This document shows, one piece after another, positions 32,338 to 41,430 of a stretch of DNA of 64,000 nucleotides (position 1 is its first letter; each line of letters starts with the position of its first letter). The position numbers were made by a program, and so were the translations under genes. Source of the DNA: Burkholderia singularis (lineage in GTDB: Bacteria > Pseudomonadota > Gammaproteobacteria > Burkholderiales > Burkholderiaceae); assembly GCF_900176645.1 (NCBI RefSeq), contig NZ_FXAN01000039.1, positions 23,675-87,674 on the forward strand. Reading direction: 5' to 3'. Below the pieces are notes generated by a model, which did not search any database, was not told where the DNA came from, and was given only the letters and a program-made list of their open reading frames with translations.

Positions 32338-32840
32338 CGCACGGCCGCCGGCTGCCGCCGCGTCGGACGGCTTTGGACAGCACCTCGCGGCGGGCACGAC
32401 TGCCGGCGAACGCGCTATTTCGTTGAGGTGCGCGATTTTCGCTGCGCCATCGTTGACGAAGACGTCGAATAGACGTTGACCGTTTGCTGCCGCAAGCGTG
32501 GCGCGGCGTATGCCGCCGCACCAAGCCTGCCGGTGCGTGCTGCGGCGGATCGAGTACACCAAAGCGTGCGCCGCCCGACCGCGCGGCGCACAAAATGGAC
32601 GAAGAGCATCGAAAAACGGCCTTTCGTCGGCGAATCGAATCGTCTCCGCGGCAAAAAGCAAAGTGCCATGCGAACCGAGCCTCATCTCCCCGAAAAACGG
32701 CATACGATGAAGAACCGTTGCGGGGAAAACGCGGAAAAATGCAGGAAAACTCGCACATGCGCCGCCCGCGTGCCGGTATCGCCGCACACGCAAAAAACCC
32801 GCGCAAAGGCGGGTTTTCCGGCGGATCGTGCGGTGCGGAA
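32338..32840. other. 503-bp gap between rsmE and the barstar gene
   Basis: Overlapping frames on both strands have no family match, mixed composition and many Cys/Arg, so no gene is called. A good hairpin terminator (32794-32817) sits at the right end. AT content rises between about 32640 and 32760. Confidence 0.45.
32794..32817. terminator. Terminator downstream of the barstar gene
   Basis: Stem AAAACCCGC (32794-32802) / GCGGGTTTT (32809-32817) with a 6-nt loop. On the minus strand the stem is followed by a T-rich stretch, suiting termination of the RNase-barstar message; it is also usable rightward. Confidence 0.75.
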
Positions 32841-33404
32841 TTACGCGAACGAGTAGAACACGCGGAACGCGACCCGGCGCTCCGCCCAGAACTCCGCCGC
32901 TTCGCGAAACACGTCGAGTAGCGTTTCTCGCCCTTCCTTGTCGAATTTGTGCGCGATCGGTAGCGCTTCGAGCACGATCACGAACCCCGGCTGTGAGCCG
33001 GCCTTGTGGACGAGATCCGTCAGACAGTCATACAGCGCGTCATAGTTCTTGCCGAAATGCTTGGGAAACAAGAACGAGGTTGCGATCGTCTCCAGCACTT
33101 CCTGCTTCGATTGGGCATTTCCGCAATACGCATACAGGAAATGCTGGCCGAGCTGATTCGCTTCGTCAGCAAGATCCTGCACACGGAATGCGCGGATCGA
33201 CTGCACGAGATTCGGTCGCACGGTCGCAAAAAGGCTCATAGGCTCCTCGATGGATGAAAGCCCGGGGCTGGCCGCGCCGTCAGGCGCATGGCCCGCGTGC
33301 GCCGCCATGCGCAGTTGCATGACACGCTGAAACAGGTTGCCGTCGCCAGCCGCGAACAGATCCGCCGCAGCCGACATATCGCGCGCGTAGATGTTGTCGC
33401 TCAT
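32841..33404 (-). CDS. Barstar-family ribonuclease inhibitor
   Basis: Cytoplasmic inhibitor expected to neutralise the ribonuclease encoded next to it. The barstar domain covers about the last 115 residues. GKNYDALYDCLTDL carries the two aspartates (D122 and D126 in this numbering) that in barstar plug the RNase active site. Starting at 33404 the protein has 187 residues; the N-terminal 55 (MSDNIYARDMSAAADLF onward) have coding-like third positions but no counterpart in classical barstar (~90 residues). An ATG at 33239, with a strong GAGGAG, gives a 132-residue version and is the main alternative. The gene begins 16 bp after the RNase stop, so the pair is an operon. Confidence 0.82.
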   Translation of the reverse strand: MSDNIYARDMSAAADLFAAGDGNLFQRVMQLRMAAHAGHAPDGAASPGLSSIEEPMSLFATVRPNLVQSIRAFRVQDLADEANQLGQHFLYAYCGNAQSKQEVLETIATSFLFPKHFGKNYDALYDCLTDLVHKAGSQPGFVIVLEALPIAHKFDKEGRETLLDVFREAAEFWAERRVAFRVFYSFA

Positions 33405-33420
33405 GCCGCTCATCCCGAAG

Positions 33421-33852
33421 TCAATCAACGATACGTTTGAAACTGTTGTAGTGGTCGTCGGTGTAATAACAATTGTCGACACGCCGCAACGGGCCGCCGC
33501 AAACGATGCGGCGCGCGCCACGATTGCGCGCCCTCGGCGTTGGCACCGTGTATTCGTGGTAATAGCCACGCCGCATCTTCGGCAGCGCGCGTTCGTAATT
33601 GCCGAACACCACGCCGTCTTTCTCATACGGATAGGGGCCGCCCGCGGCGATCAGACTCAGCGTGGCCGTTGCTTCACGCGGCAACTGGGACGCGGGGATC
33701 GTATCGACCTGCGCTGCCGCCCCGTTGAGGGGAGCGGCTTCCCGTGCGTATGCGGCGGAAACCAGACTGCCCGGCATGACGCCGACATTGCCTATCGCGG
33801 CGATCGCGAAGACGGACGCGAGCGCGCCGTTGCGGAGCCACTTGCGTGCCAT
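33421..33852 (-). CDS. Secreted guanyl-specific ribonuclease (RNase Sa/N1/T1 family)
   Basis: A 143-residue precursor. A charged start and hydrophobic stretch end in SAAYA (about residue 36), a typical signal peptide, so the mature enzyme acts outside the cytoplasm. The C-terminal ~75 residues match the microbial RNase Sa fold: GPYPYEKDGVVFGNYE, then YYHEYTVPTP with the general base E100, RNRGARRIVCGG with R111 and R115, and the general acid H134 in TDDHYNSF. All four catalytic positions are present. Immediately upstream of the barstar gene on the same strand; inhibitor and toxin-like enzyme are thus made together. Confidence 0.9.
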   Translation of the reverse strand: MARKWLRNGALASVFAIAAIGNVGVMPGSLVSAAYAREAAPLNGAAAQVDTIPASQLPREATATLSLIAAGGPYPYEKDGVVFGNYERALPKMRRGYYHEYTVPTPRARNRGARRIVCGGPLRRVDNCYYTDDHYNSFKRIVD

Positions 33853-33978
33853 AAACGAAGGTTCCCGCTGTTAAATCAATAAGTTGACGACCAAGAAAGG
33901 CGTAAGCGTAGCGCTAATGCCAACCGGAATCAATGCCAGTCAGGAAATTGAAAGGCGAAAACAGCAGCTGACGACAAA

Positions 33979-34004
33979 ATTTTTATCTCAATTAAGATAA
34001 AAAT
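33979..34004. promoter_or_regulatory. AT-rich palindrome ahead of the candidate small RNA
   Basis: ATTTTTATCT (33979-33988) and AGATAAAAAT (33995-34004) are perfect 10-bp arms around CAATTA, striking in such a GC-rich region. It would be centred near -38 relative to a start at about 34030, with TAATAT (34018-34023) as a -10. The regulator is unknown. Confidence 0.5.
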
Positions 34005-34029
34005 CTCTCGCATAGGGTAATATTAGCGC

Positions 34030-34161
34030 AGCGACGTCCACTGCGGCGGGTTCTGCCTCCTCGCCGTCCCTTGCGGCCCAAGGGGGGCGTTGTCTATTAG
34101 GGAAGGCTTCTCTCTGCTGCCATGCCCGACGGCGCGCCTGCGACAGGCGCGCCGTTTTTTT
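34030..34161 (+). ncRNA. Candidate structured small RNA with intrinsic terminator
   Basis: A ~130-nt + strand RNA is inferred from secondary structure. An outer 9-bp stem (34031-34039 with 34085-34093) closes two hairpins: CGGCG 34044-34048 / CGCCG 34062-34066, and CCCTTG 34068-34073 / CAAGGG 34079-34084. Together they form a three-way junction. The first hairpin's 13-nt loop exposes CCUCCU, an anti-Shine-Dalgarno-like motif common in regulatory RNAs. A 12-bp hairpin (34129-34140 / 34144-34155) plus T7 ends it. Three G-U pairs in the outer stem would be C-A mismatches on the other strand, so the fold favours the + strand. No gene follows in the same direction, which argues against a riboswitch. 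Expression is not shown. Confidence 0.5.
34129..34161 (+). terminator. Rho-independent terminator on the plus strand
   Basis: Perfect 12-bp stem ACGGCGCGCCTG / CAGGCGCGCCGT with a CGA loop and seven T. It points rightward, opposite to both flanking genes, so it implies a + strand transcript in this gap. Confidence 0.85.
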
Positions 34162-34209
34162 ATCCGCGCCTATTCGCGCACAAAAACACCCAATTGCCGC
34201 CAATAGGCG

Positions 34210-36513
34210 TCAACGCGCCGCATTCACGTCCGCCACCAGCAATGCCGTCATGTTGACGATGCGCCGCACGGTAGCTGACTCGGTCAGCACATGCACCGGC
34301 TTCGCCGCGCCCAGCAAGATCGGTCCGATCGCGATATTGTTGCCCGCCGCGGTTTTCAGCAGGTTGTACGCGATGTTCGCCGCATCGATATTCGGCATCA
34401 CCAGCAGGTTCGCTTCCCCCTCGAGCGTCGACTCGGGCAGGATTTCCTTGCGCAGCGCCGCATCGAGCGCGACGTCGCCGTGCATCTCGCCATCGACATG
34501 CAGATCGGGCGCACGTTCTTGCAAGATCGCCAGCGTATCGCGCATCTTCTGCGCAGAAGGCGCATTGCTCGTGCCGAAATTCGAGTGCGACAGCAACGCC
34601 ACCTTCGGCTCGATGCCGAAGCGCCGCACCTCTTCGGCCGCCATGATGGTGATTTCAGCCAATTGCTCCGGGGTCGGATCGACGTTGACGTGCGTATCGA
34701 CGAGGAAAATCTGCCGGCCGGGCAGCACGAGCGCGTTCATCGCGCCGTAGACGCTGCAGCCGTCGCGCTTGCCGATCACCTGGTCGATGAAGTGCAAATG
34801 GCGGTGCGTCGTGCTGATCGTTCCGCAGATCATTCCGTCGGCTTCGCCCTTGTTCACCAGCATCGAGCCGATCAGCGTCGTGCGGCGGCGCATCTCGACG
34901 CGCGCCAGCTGCTCGCTGATGCCCTTGCGCGCCATCATCTTGTAATAGGTCTGCCAGAAGTCCCGATAACGCTCGTCGTGCTCGGTGTTGACGACCGTGA
35001 AATCGACGCCCGGCGTGAGGCGCAGCCCGTAGCGCTGAATCCGGTGCTCGATCACGGCCGGACGGCCAATCAAAACCGGCTTCGCGAGATTTTCGTCGAC
35101 GACGATCTGCACCGCGCGCAGCACGCGCTCTTCCTCGCCCTCCGCGAACACCACCCGCTTTCTCTCTGCGGGCGCGCTGCGCGCGAGCTGGAACACGGGC
35201 TTCATCGTCGTGCCGCTGTGATAGACGAACTGCTGCAAATGAACCTTGTATGCGTCCATGTCCTCGATCGGACGCGTCGCAACGCCGCCGTCCATCGCCG
35301 CCTGCGCGACCGCGGGCGCGATCGTCACGATGAGGCGCGGATCGAACGGCTTCGGGATCAGGTATTCAGGCCCGAACGACAGGTCCTGGATACCGTAGGC
35401 AGTCGCGACAATATCGCTCTGCTCGTGCTGCGCGAGCGCGGCGATCGCGTTGACCGCGGCGATCTCCATCTCGCGCGTGATCGTCGTCGCGCCGACGTCG
35501 AGCGCGCCGCGAAAGATGAACGGGAAGCACAGCACGTTGTTGACCTGGTTCGGATAATCGGTGCGCCCCGTCGCGAGCACCGCGTCCGGACGCACTTCGA
35601 GCGCGACTTCCGGCAGGATTTCGGGCGTCGGGTTCGCGAGCGCGAGAATCAGCGGCCGTTCGGCCATCCCCTTGACCATCTCGGGCTTCAGCACGCCGCC
35701 CGCCGACAGCCCGAGGAAGATGTCCGCGCCGCCGATCACGTCCGTCAGCGTGCGCGCGTCGGTTTCGCGGGCGAAACGCTCCTTGTCCGGGTCCATCAGC
35801 TCCGTGCGTCCCTTATAAACGACGCCGGCGAGATCGGTGACGGTGATGTTCTCCAGCGGCAAACCCAGATCGACGAGCAAATCCAGACACGCGAGCGCGG
35901 CGGCGCCCGCGCCCGACGCGACCAGTTTCACGTTCTTGATGTGCTTGCCGACGACCTTCAGTCCGTTCGTGACCGCCGCCGCGACGACGATCGCGGTGCC
36001 GTGCTGATCGTCGTGGAATACCGGAATCTTCATCCGCTTGCGGCATTCGCGCTCGACGATGAAGCAATCCGGCGCCTTGATGTCCTCGAGGTTGATCCCG
36101 CCGAAGGTGGGCTCGAGCGCGGCGATCACGTCGACGAGCTTGTGCGGGTCGGACTCGTTGAGTTCGATGTCGAATACGTCGATACCCGCGAATTTCTTGA
36201 ACAGGACGGCCTTGCCCTCCATCACCGGCTTCGACGCGAGCGGGCCGATGTTGCCGAGGCCGAGTACCGCGGTGCCGTTCGTCACGACGCCGACGAGATT
36301 GCTGCGCGCGGTGAAGCGCGCGGCGTTCAGCGGATTCTCGACGATCTCCTCACACGCGAACGCGACGCCTGGCGAGTAAGCAAGCGCGAGATCGCGCTGG
36401 TTGATCATCTGCTTGGTCGGCGCGATCGCCACTTTGCCGGGCGTGGGAAATTCGTGGTAGTCGAGGGCGGCTTCGCGAAGCTTGGCTTTGGGCGAGGAGG
36501 ACGTGGTGGACAT
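34210..36513 (-). CDS. maeB: NADP-dependent malic enzyme with phosphotransacetylase-like domain
   Basis: Decarboxylates malate to pyruvate with NADP. It has 767 residues, the hybrid malic enzyme length. The malic enzyme N-terminal and NAD-binding domains (about 1-425) contain the tyrosine region [14 protein letters not shown], the metal-binding [12 protein letters not shown] and [16 protein letters not shown]-terminal phosphate acetyl/butyryltransferase-like domain (about 430-767) follows; it is regulatory and not normally catalytic in MaeB. The ATG at 36513 ([23 protein letters not shown]) is the family start; the frame to 36840 runs into the thiL promoter region. The ribosome binding site is weak. 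It is divergent from thiL. Confidence 0.96.
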   Translation of the reverse strand: MSTTSSSPKAKLREAALDYHEFPTPGKVAIAPTKQMINQRDLALAYSPGVAFACEEIVENPLNAARFTARSNLVGVVTNGTAVLGLGNIGPLASKPVMEGKAVLFKKFAGIDVFDIELNESDPHKLVDVIAALEPTFGGINLEDIKAPDCFIVERECRKRMKIPVFHDDQHGTAIVVAAAVTNGLKVVGKHIKNVKLVASGAGAAALACLDLLVDLGLPLENITVTDLAGVVYKGRTELMDPDKERFARETDARTLTDVIGGADIFLGLSAGGVLKPEMVKGMAERPLILALANPTPEILPEVALEVRPDAVLATGRTDYPNQVNNVLCFPFIFRGALDVGATTITREMEIAAVNAIAALAQHEQSDIVATAYGIQDLSFGPEYLIPKPFDPRLIVTIAPAVAQAAMDGGVATRPIEDMDAYKVHLQQFVYHSGTTMKPVFQLARSAPAERKRVVFAEGEEERVLRAVQIVVDENLAKPVLIGRPAVIEHRIQRYGLRLTPGVDFTVVNTEHDERYRDFWQTYYKMMARKGISEQLARVEMRRRTTLIGSMLVNKGEADGMICGTISTTHRHLHFIDQVIGKRDGCSVYGAMNALVLPGRQIFLVDTHVNVDPTPEQLAEITIMAAEEVRRFGIEPKVALLSHSNFGTSNAPSAQKMRDTLAILQERAPDLHVDGEMHGDVALDAALRKEILPESTLEGEANLLVMPNIDAANIAYNLLKTAAGNNIAIGPILLGAAKPVHVLTESATVRRIVNMTALLVADVNAAR

Positions 36514-36698
36514 GAGTCTTAGCGGGATCAGCGGATTAGAATATCTGTTCGGCACAATTGTATCGCCAATCCCGCGCGCGAATTTGACGATTAAGGTTCG
36601 ACAGTCACGACCGAAATGCGACGAATCCGCTGCGATCGCGGCGGATGCCGGCCCGAACCATCCTACAATGTGCGTCATCGCAACACTTGAACGCCCCC

Positions 36699-37700
36699 GT
36701 GCCCACCTCTTCTCTGTCGGAATTCTCGCTGATCGATCGCTTCTTCGCGCGCCGCGCGCAACGGCCGCGCACGCGCGCGGCACTCGGCATCGGTGACGAT
36801 TGCGCGCTGCTCGCGCCGCAACCCGGCAAGATGCTGGCAATTTCGACGGATATGCTGGTCGAAGGGCGGCATTTCTTCGCCGATGTCGCGCCGGACGCGC
36901 TCGGGCACAAAACGCTCGCCGTCAATTTGTCCGACCTGGCCGCGATGGGCGCGACGCCGCGCGCATTCACGCTCGCCTGCGCGCTGCCGCGCGCCGATGC
37001 GGACTGGCTCGACGCATTCTCCAATGGCCTCTTCGCGCTCGCCGAGCGCCACGGTTGCGAACTCGTCGGCGGCGACACGACGAGCGGGCCGCTCAACCTG
37101 TGCGTGACCGTGTTCGGCGACGTCGCGGCCGGCGACGCGCTGCGCCGGGACGCCGCGCGCGACGGCGACGACGTCTGGGTGTCAGGCGTGCTCGGCGACG
37201 CGCGCGCCGGCCTTGGCGTGATCCGCGGCGAATGGCAGGCCGGCGCGCGCGAGGCCGCCGTGTTCCGCGCGGCACTCGAGCGTCCCGAGCCGCGCGTCGC
37301 GCTCGGCGTTGCGCTCGCGGGCATCGCGCACGCGGCGTTGGACGTATCCGATGGGCTCGCGGGCGATCTCGCGCACATCCTGCGGCGCTCGAACGTGCAT
37401 GCCGATATCGACGTCGATGCGGTGCCGCACTCGGCCGCGCTCGCGACGCTGCCCGCCGACGTGCGGCGGCGCTGCATGCTCGAAGGCGGTGACGACTACG
37501 AGCTGTGCTTCACCGCCGCGCGCAGCGCGCGCACCGCGATCGAGGCAGCCGGCGCGCGCGCCGGCGTCCGCGTCACGCGGATCGGTACAATACGCGCATT
37601 GTCCGCGCCGGCGCACGCGCCCGCCATCACATGGCGTGACGCATCGGGCGCGGCGCTTCCGCTCACGTTGCACGGTTTCGATCATTTCGATGCAAATTGA
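36699..37700 (+). CDS. thiL: Thiamine-monophosphate kinase
   Basis: Phosphorylates thiamine monophosphate to the active cofactor thiamine diphosphate. It has about 333 residues of the PurM/ThiL/SelD superfamily. GIGDDCALL and STDMLVEGRHF are the N-terminal ATP/Mg motifs, VSDGLAGDLAHIL and EGGDDYELCF the C-terminal ones. No ATG lies at the family N terminus. GTG at 36699 is taken; TTG at 36687 is also in frame, and the ATG at 36645 would precede a -10-like TACAAT (36664-36669). Its end overlaps pgpA by 11 bp. Confidence 0.9.
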   Translation: MPTSSLSEFSLIDRFFARRAQRPRTRAALGIGDDCALLAPQPGKMLAISTDMLVEGRHFFADVAPDALGHKTLAVNLSDLAAMGATPRAFTLACALPRADADWLDAFSNGLFALAERHGCELVGGDTTSGPLNLCVTVFGDVAAGDALRRDAARDGDDVWVSGVLGDARAGLGVIRGEWQAGAREAAVFRAALERPEPRVALGVALAGIAHAALDVSDGLAGDLAHILRRSNVHADIDVDAVPHSAALATLPADVRRRCMLEGGDDYELCFTAARSARTAIEAAGARAGVRVTRIGTIRALSAPAHAPAITWRDASGAALPLTLHGFDHFDAN

Positions 37701-38271
37701 CCCGACGCCCCGCCCGGCCGATAACGCCGGCGAGTCCGCCCGCCCGGCTAGCGCGCCCGCGCCGCAAGACGCGCAGAAAACCGCGCGCCGCCGCGCTACC
37801 GTGCGTTTCATGTTCTCGCACCCGGTTCATATCGTGTCGCTCGGCTTCGGCAGCGGCCTCGCGCCGTTCATGCCGGGCACGTTCGGCACGCTGTTCGGCT
37901 GGCTGTCGTTCGTCGCGTTGAACCGCTATCTGACCGTGCCCGAATGGTGGGCGCTGATCGTCGCCGGCTTCTTCGCCGGCATCTGGCTCACGGGCTTCAC
38001 CGCGAAGAAAATGGGCATCGCCGATCCCGGCCCCGCCGTCTGGGACGAAATCGTCGCGATCTGGCTCGTGATGCTGTTCGTCACGCCGGCCACGTTCGTC
38101 GAGCAGCTTTGGGCGTTCGTCGTGTTCCGCTTCTTCGATATGGTCAAGCCGCCGCCGATCCGCTACTTCGACCGCAATCTGAAAGGCGGCTTCGGCATCA
38201 TGTTCGACGACCTGATCGCCGCGGTGATGACGCTGCTCGTGATCGCGCTGTGGCGCTCGTTTTTCCCGTAA
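37690..38271 (+). CDS. pgpA: Phosphatidylglycerophosphatase A
   Basis: Inner-membrane phosphatase that converts phosphatidylglycerophosphate to phosphatidylglycerol. It has 193 residues with about four hydrophobic segments. Family blocks are [34 protein letters not shown] and [12 protein letters not shown], followed by MFDDLIAA, which carry the acidic residues of the PgpA active site. About 40 N-terminal residues are a Pro/Ala/Arg-rich cytoplasmic lead not seen in short homologues; an in-frame ATG later (MFSHPVHIV) is an alternative. The ATG at 37690 lies inside the end of thiL, the classic thiL-pgpA arrangement. Confidence 0.93.
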   Translation: MQIDPTPRPADNAGESARPASAPAPQDAQKTARRRATVRFMFSHPVHIVSLGFGSGLAPFMPGTFGTLFGWLSFVALNRYLTVPEWWALIVAGFFAGIWLTGFTAKKMGIADPGPAVWDEIVAIWLVMLFVTPATFVEQLWAFVVFRFFDMVKPPPIRYFDRNLKGGFGIMFDDLIAAVMTLLVIALWRSFFP

Positions 38272-38317
38272 TGCCGCGCGCGGCTCAGTTCCCCGCGGCT
38301 CGCCCGGATTTCTTGCC

Positions 38318-38818
38318 ATGCCAACCGATTCCGCCGTCCATCAACTCGCGATCAGCGCCGGCGACAAGCTGCGCGATGCCCATTTGACGCTCGCCACCGC
38401 CGAATCCTGCACGGGCGGGATGATCGCGGCCGCGATCACCGATATCGCCGGCAGCAGCGGTTGGTTCGAGCGCGGCTTCGTCACGTATTCGAACCTTGCG
38501 AAGGTCGAGATGATCGGCGTGCCCGCCGATCTGATCGACAAGCACGGTGCGGTGAGCGAGCCCGTCGCGCGCGCGATGGTCGAAGGGGCACTGCGCAACA
38601 GCCGCGCGCAGGTGGCATTGTCCGTCACCGGCATCGCGGGGCCCGGAGGCGGCTCCGAGTTGAAACCCGTCGGCACGGTATCGTTCGGCTGGAGCAACCG
38701 GCTGCACACGTCGGTTCAAACGTGCGTGTTCGCCGGCGATCGTGAGCAGATTCGCACGCAAGCGGCCGCGCACGCGCTGCGCGGCCTGATCAAGCTGATC
38801 GACGAGCAGGAGCGCTGA
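38318..38818 (+). CDS. pncC: Nicotinamide-nucleotide amidohydrolase (CinA C-terminal domain)
   Basis: Deamidates nicotinamide mononucleotide to nicotinate mononucleotide in the NAD salvage cycle. It has 166 residues, a stand-alone CinA C-terminal domain without the molybdopterin-binding-like half. The catalytic loop [15 protein letters not shown] contains the conserved Ser/Thr and Lys-region residues, followed by [16 protein letters not shown] and [11 protein letters not shown]. It is 46 bp after pgpA and so likely in the thiL-pgpA-pncC unit. Confidence 0.93.
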   Translation: MPTDSAVHQLAISAGDKLRDAHLTLATAESCTGGMIAAAITDIAGSSGWFERGFVTYSNLAKVEMIGVPADLIDKHGAVSEPVARAMVEGALRNSRAQVALSVTGIAGPGGGSELKPVGTVSFGWSNRLHTSVQTCVFAGDREQIRTQAAAHALRGLIKLIDEQER

Positions 38819-38827
38819 GCGAGTTGC

Positions 38828-38855
38828 GGTTCGTGGTTCGTGGTTCGCGGTTCGT
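38828..38855. repeat. Heptamer tandem repeat GGTTCGT
   Basis: Four tandem copies (GGTTCGT, GGTTCGT, GGTTCGC, GGTTCGT) right after pncC, followed by a degenerate fifth. It is likely to vary in copy number between strains. Confidence 0.75.
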
Positions 38856-39036
38856 GGCTTCGAACGTATTGCTTGGCTGGAATACCCCAAGCGCGATCAC
38901 GAACCGGTAGCGGCTCGCGAGCCACAGGCCGCCGCGCGGACTCACCGCCGGGCAAACCGCGCTTGCGCGACGCGCGCGGCCGATTCGTCCCAGCCACACG
39001 CAGCCTTCATTCCTCGGCGGGCCGTTCTCGCCACCG

Positions 39037-39072
39037 GGCCTTGGAGGCGCACGCACCGCCGCCTCCAAGGCC
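39037..39072. terminator. Strong hairpin between pncC and pyrF
   Basis: Perfect 13-bp arms GGCCTTGGAGGCG (39037-39049) and CGCCTCCAAGGCC (39060-39072) lie 15 bp after the pyrF stop, between convergent genes. There is no T-tract, so the terminator role is likely but not certain. Confidence 0.5.
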
Positions 39073-39086
39073 GCTGTCGAACGCGC

Positions 39087-39914
39087 TCAGCGCTGGGCGT
39101 TGATCGCGTCGCGCGTCGCGCGCGCCGCATGCGCGGCCGCGTCGGCGAAATCGTCTTCGCGGCTCGCGTACAGGATCGCGCGCGACGAATTGATCATCAT
39201 CCCGGCGCCGTCGGCGGTGCGGCCCGCCGAGACGGTCGCCGCCACGTCGCCGCCCTGCGCGCCGATGCCGGGAATCAGCAGCGGCATGTCGCCGACGAGC
39301 CCTCGCACGATCTCGATCTCCTTCGGAAACGTCGCGCCGACGACGAGCCCGAGCTGCCCCGTCCGCTTATTCCATTTGTCCGCCGCCAGCGACGCGACGA
39401 CCTGATACAGCGGCCGCCCGCCCGTGTCGAGGAACTGCAGATCCGAGCCGCCCGGATTCGACGTGCGGCACAGCACGATCACGCCCTTGTCGTCGTAGGT
39501 CAGGTACGGCTCGATCGAATCGAAGCCCATGTACGGATTGACCGTCACGGCGTCCGCGCGATAGCGCTCGAATGCCTCGCGCGCGTACTGCTCGGCGGTG
39601 CTGCCGATATCGCCGCGCTTCGCGTCGAGTATCACCGGCAGTCCCGGATGCTGAAGATGGATGTGCGCGATCAACCGCTCGAGCTGATCTTCCGCGCGGT
39701 GCGCGGCAAAATATGCGATCTGTGGCTTGAACGCGCTCGCGAACGGCGCAGTCGCATCGACGATCTCGCGGCAAAAATCGAAGATCGCATCGGGCTGGTT
39801 CGCGAACTGCGCGGGAAACTTCGTCGGCTCCGGATCGAGACCGACGCACAGCAGCGAATTCGTGCGCTGCCAGGCGGCGCGCAACGAATCGATAAAGGTA
39901 GACGTGGAAGACAT
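39087..39914 (-). CDS. pyrF: Orotidine 5'-phosphate decarboxylase
   Basis: Decarboxylates OMP to UMP, the final step of pyrimidine synthesis. It has 275 residues, of the longer subfamily 2. The active-site block [18 protein letters not shown] carries D97, K99 and D102. CVGLDPEP at the N terminus and GIGAQGGD near the C terminus bind the phosphate and sugar. The start is ATG at 39914 ([16 protein letters not shown]); the frame to 40409 is a shadow. It stands alone, with heptamer repeats on both sides. Confidence 0.96.
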   Translation of the reverse strand: MSSTSTFIDSLRAAWQRTNSLLCVGLDPEPTKFPAQFANQPDAIFDFCREIVDATAPFASAFKPQIAYFAAHRAEDQLERLIAHIHLQHPGLPVILDAKRGDIGSTAEQYAREAFERYRADAVTVNPYMGFDSIEPYLTYDDKGVIVLCRTSNPGGSDLQFLDTGGRPLYQVVASLAADKWNKRTGQLGLVVGATFPKEIEIVRGLVGDMPLLIPGIGAQGGDVAATVSAGRTADGAGMMINSSRAILYASREDDFADAAAHAARATRDAINAQR

Positions 39915-40302
39915 GGCGCTCACTCGCGACGGGGCGATTAAATCCGCGTATTTTACCCGCGCCGTTCCCGGATACCGTTTGCCGGTCGTGGTGTGGATCG
40001 GAGCGCATGCGGCCGACGGCGGCAATGCAACGCGTGCAGTGCGCCGCGATCGCTCGATGGGCGATGGGCGATGGGCGGCATGACGCACGCTGCCCGGTTC
40101 ATCAAAATCCGGTACGGCCGCGCTTCGCGGTCGCCGCAATTCGCCACGGTTCGATGCGGCCCGATCCTGCCCACGCCTGCCGCCCGCGCCTGCCGCCCGC
40201 CGCGCCGCTGCCCGCCAGCCCAGCCGGCTCGCCCAAGCCTCGCGCCATCCGAGTCGGGCCGCCCGGCGGCGAGCGGCGCATGCCGCACACCGCCGATGCG
40301 CG
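39915..40302. other. 388-bp gap between pyrF and the aldose epimerase gene
   Basis: No gene is supported. It holds the GATGGGC tandem repeat (40056-40076). The remainder is GC-rich with no clear terminator for the sugar operon and no evident pyrF promoter. Confidence 0.4.
40056..40076. repeat. Heptamer tandem repeat GATGGGC, three copies
   Basis: Three exact copies of GATGGGC in the gap upstream of pyrF. With the GGTTCGT array beyond the other end of the gene, pyrF is bracketed by two heptamer repeats. Confidence 0.7.
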
Positions 40303-41382
40303 TCAGCCGAATGCCCGCGCGGCCGCCTCGCGCGCAACGGGCGCGGCGCGCGCATCGGTGCGCGCGACGGTAAAGCGAAAGCGGCGCGTGAGCCGCTCGC
40401 CAGGCGCAAGCAACGTCATCCCGTGCGCGGCGCCGCCGCCCGGCAGATTCACCGCATCGATCGGATGATCGACGGGTTCGAAACAGAAGAACGCCTGACC
40501 GGGCGGCGTGTAAAGCACATAGCAATCGGCGTCGGCCGCCACCGTCAGCGCGAGGCGGCGTAACGGCCAGGCGATCGTCGCGCCGCCGCCCCAGCCGGTA
40601 AATGCGTGATTGACGAGCGTGTCCGGCAGCGGATACGCAATGCCGAAACGCCACGCGGCCGGCGCGCCGATATGCCGCGACGGCAGCCAATCCGGCGTCG
40701 ACAGCCACAGCCCGCTCGCGGCGGCCGCAATCTCGGTGGCCGCGTCGCGGACGATGAACGGATGCAAGCCGAGCCCGAACGGCAGGCGCATCGGCCCGGC
40801 ATTCTCGACCGTGAGCGCGATCGTCAGCGTCGCGCCGTCGAGCGCATAGATTTGCGTTGCGCGCAGCGCATACGGTTCGCCGTCGCTGAGATCGAGCGAC
40901 AGCCGCAATTGCCGCGGTGTCGCGTCATCGAGCTGCCAGCGCGCGAGCCAGCCGTCGCCGTGAATCGGCAGCGGTTCGGTGTCACGATTACGCGGCACGC
41001 GCACGAGCCGCCCGTCGCACCGGAAGCGCCCTGCGCCTATCCGGTTCGAGTAAGGCAGCAACGGATAGCAGGCAAGCTCGTTCGGATCGGTGCGCGGCCC
41101 AGGCGCTTCGCAGCGGCGAAAGATTGGCGTGAGCACGCCGTCGTCGCGCCAGTCGAAGCGCGTGATGCCGCCGCCCAGATGCGGCGCGACGTCGAGCCTC
41201 AGCTTGTCGTTGGTCAGCGTCGCAATGGTCGCGTCGGCCGTGCCCAGGCCGGCGCCTCGCGCGACCTGCGACGTCTGCGGCCCCGCGCTCACCTGATGCG
41301 AGACGGCCGCGCGTCGCGCGCGGCGCGTCTGCCTGATCTGCATTGCATCGTCAACCGATGGCCGAATGTGCGTCGACGCCAT
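40303..41382 (-). CDS. galM: Aldose 1-epimerase (galactose mutarotase-like)
   Basis: Expected to interconvert alpha and beta anomers of the imported sugar in the cytoplasm. It has 359 residues. The fold and residues match aldose epimerases: [15 protein letters not shown] (family N-terminal block), the histidines in [12 protein letters not shown] and [11 protein letters not shown], and a C-terminal [14 protein letters not shown] whose glutamate is catalytic. The N-terminal ~55 residues are an Ala/Arg/Thr-rich lead; the ATG at 41382 is nevertheless supported by AGGAGA. It is the last gene of the sugar operon. Mutarotase before a sugar 1-dehydrogenase makes pathway sense. Confidence 0.88.
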   Translation of the reverse strand: MASTHIRPSVDDAMQIRQTRRARRAAVSHQVSAGPQTSQVARGAGLGTADATIATLTNDKLRLDVAPHLGGGITRFDWRDDGVLTPIFRRCEAPGPRTDPNELACYPLLPYSNRIGAGRFRCDGRLVRVPRNRDTEPLPIHGDGWLARWQLDDATPRQLRLSLDLSDGEPYALRATQIYALDGATLTIALTVENAGPMRLPFGLGLHPFIVRDAATEIAAAASGLWLSTPDWLPSRHIGAPAAWRFGIAYPLPDTLVNHAFTGWGGGATIAWPLRRLALTVAADADCYVLYTPPGQAFFCFEPVDHPIDAVNLPGGGAAHGMTLLAPGERLTRRFRFTVARTDARAAPVAREAAARAFG

Positions 41383-41430
41383 GATTCGATTCTCCTGCTT
41401 CATCCCGGGCCGCGCTCCCGGACGCAAACG

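Larger units (their letters stand above)
33853..34209. other. 357-bp gap between the RNase gene and maeB, holding a probable small RNA
   Basis: No protein-coding frame is credible. The region contains an AT-rich palindrome (33979-34004) and a structured + strand segment ending in an intrinsic terminator (34129-34161), both listed separately. Confidence 0.6.

Noticed and set aside
34021..34161. Riboswitch reading of the three-way junction
   Set aside because: No gene lies downstream in the same direction; the next gene is convergent, so a stand-alone RNA fits better.
34291..36522. 743-codon frame opposite maeB
   Set aside because: Antisense shadow with Arg/Asp/His-rich composition.
38819..40080. 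CRISPR-like array suggested by the short repeats around pyrF
   Set aside because: The units are directly adjacent heptamers without spacers, so they are simple tandem repeats.
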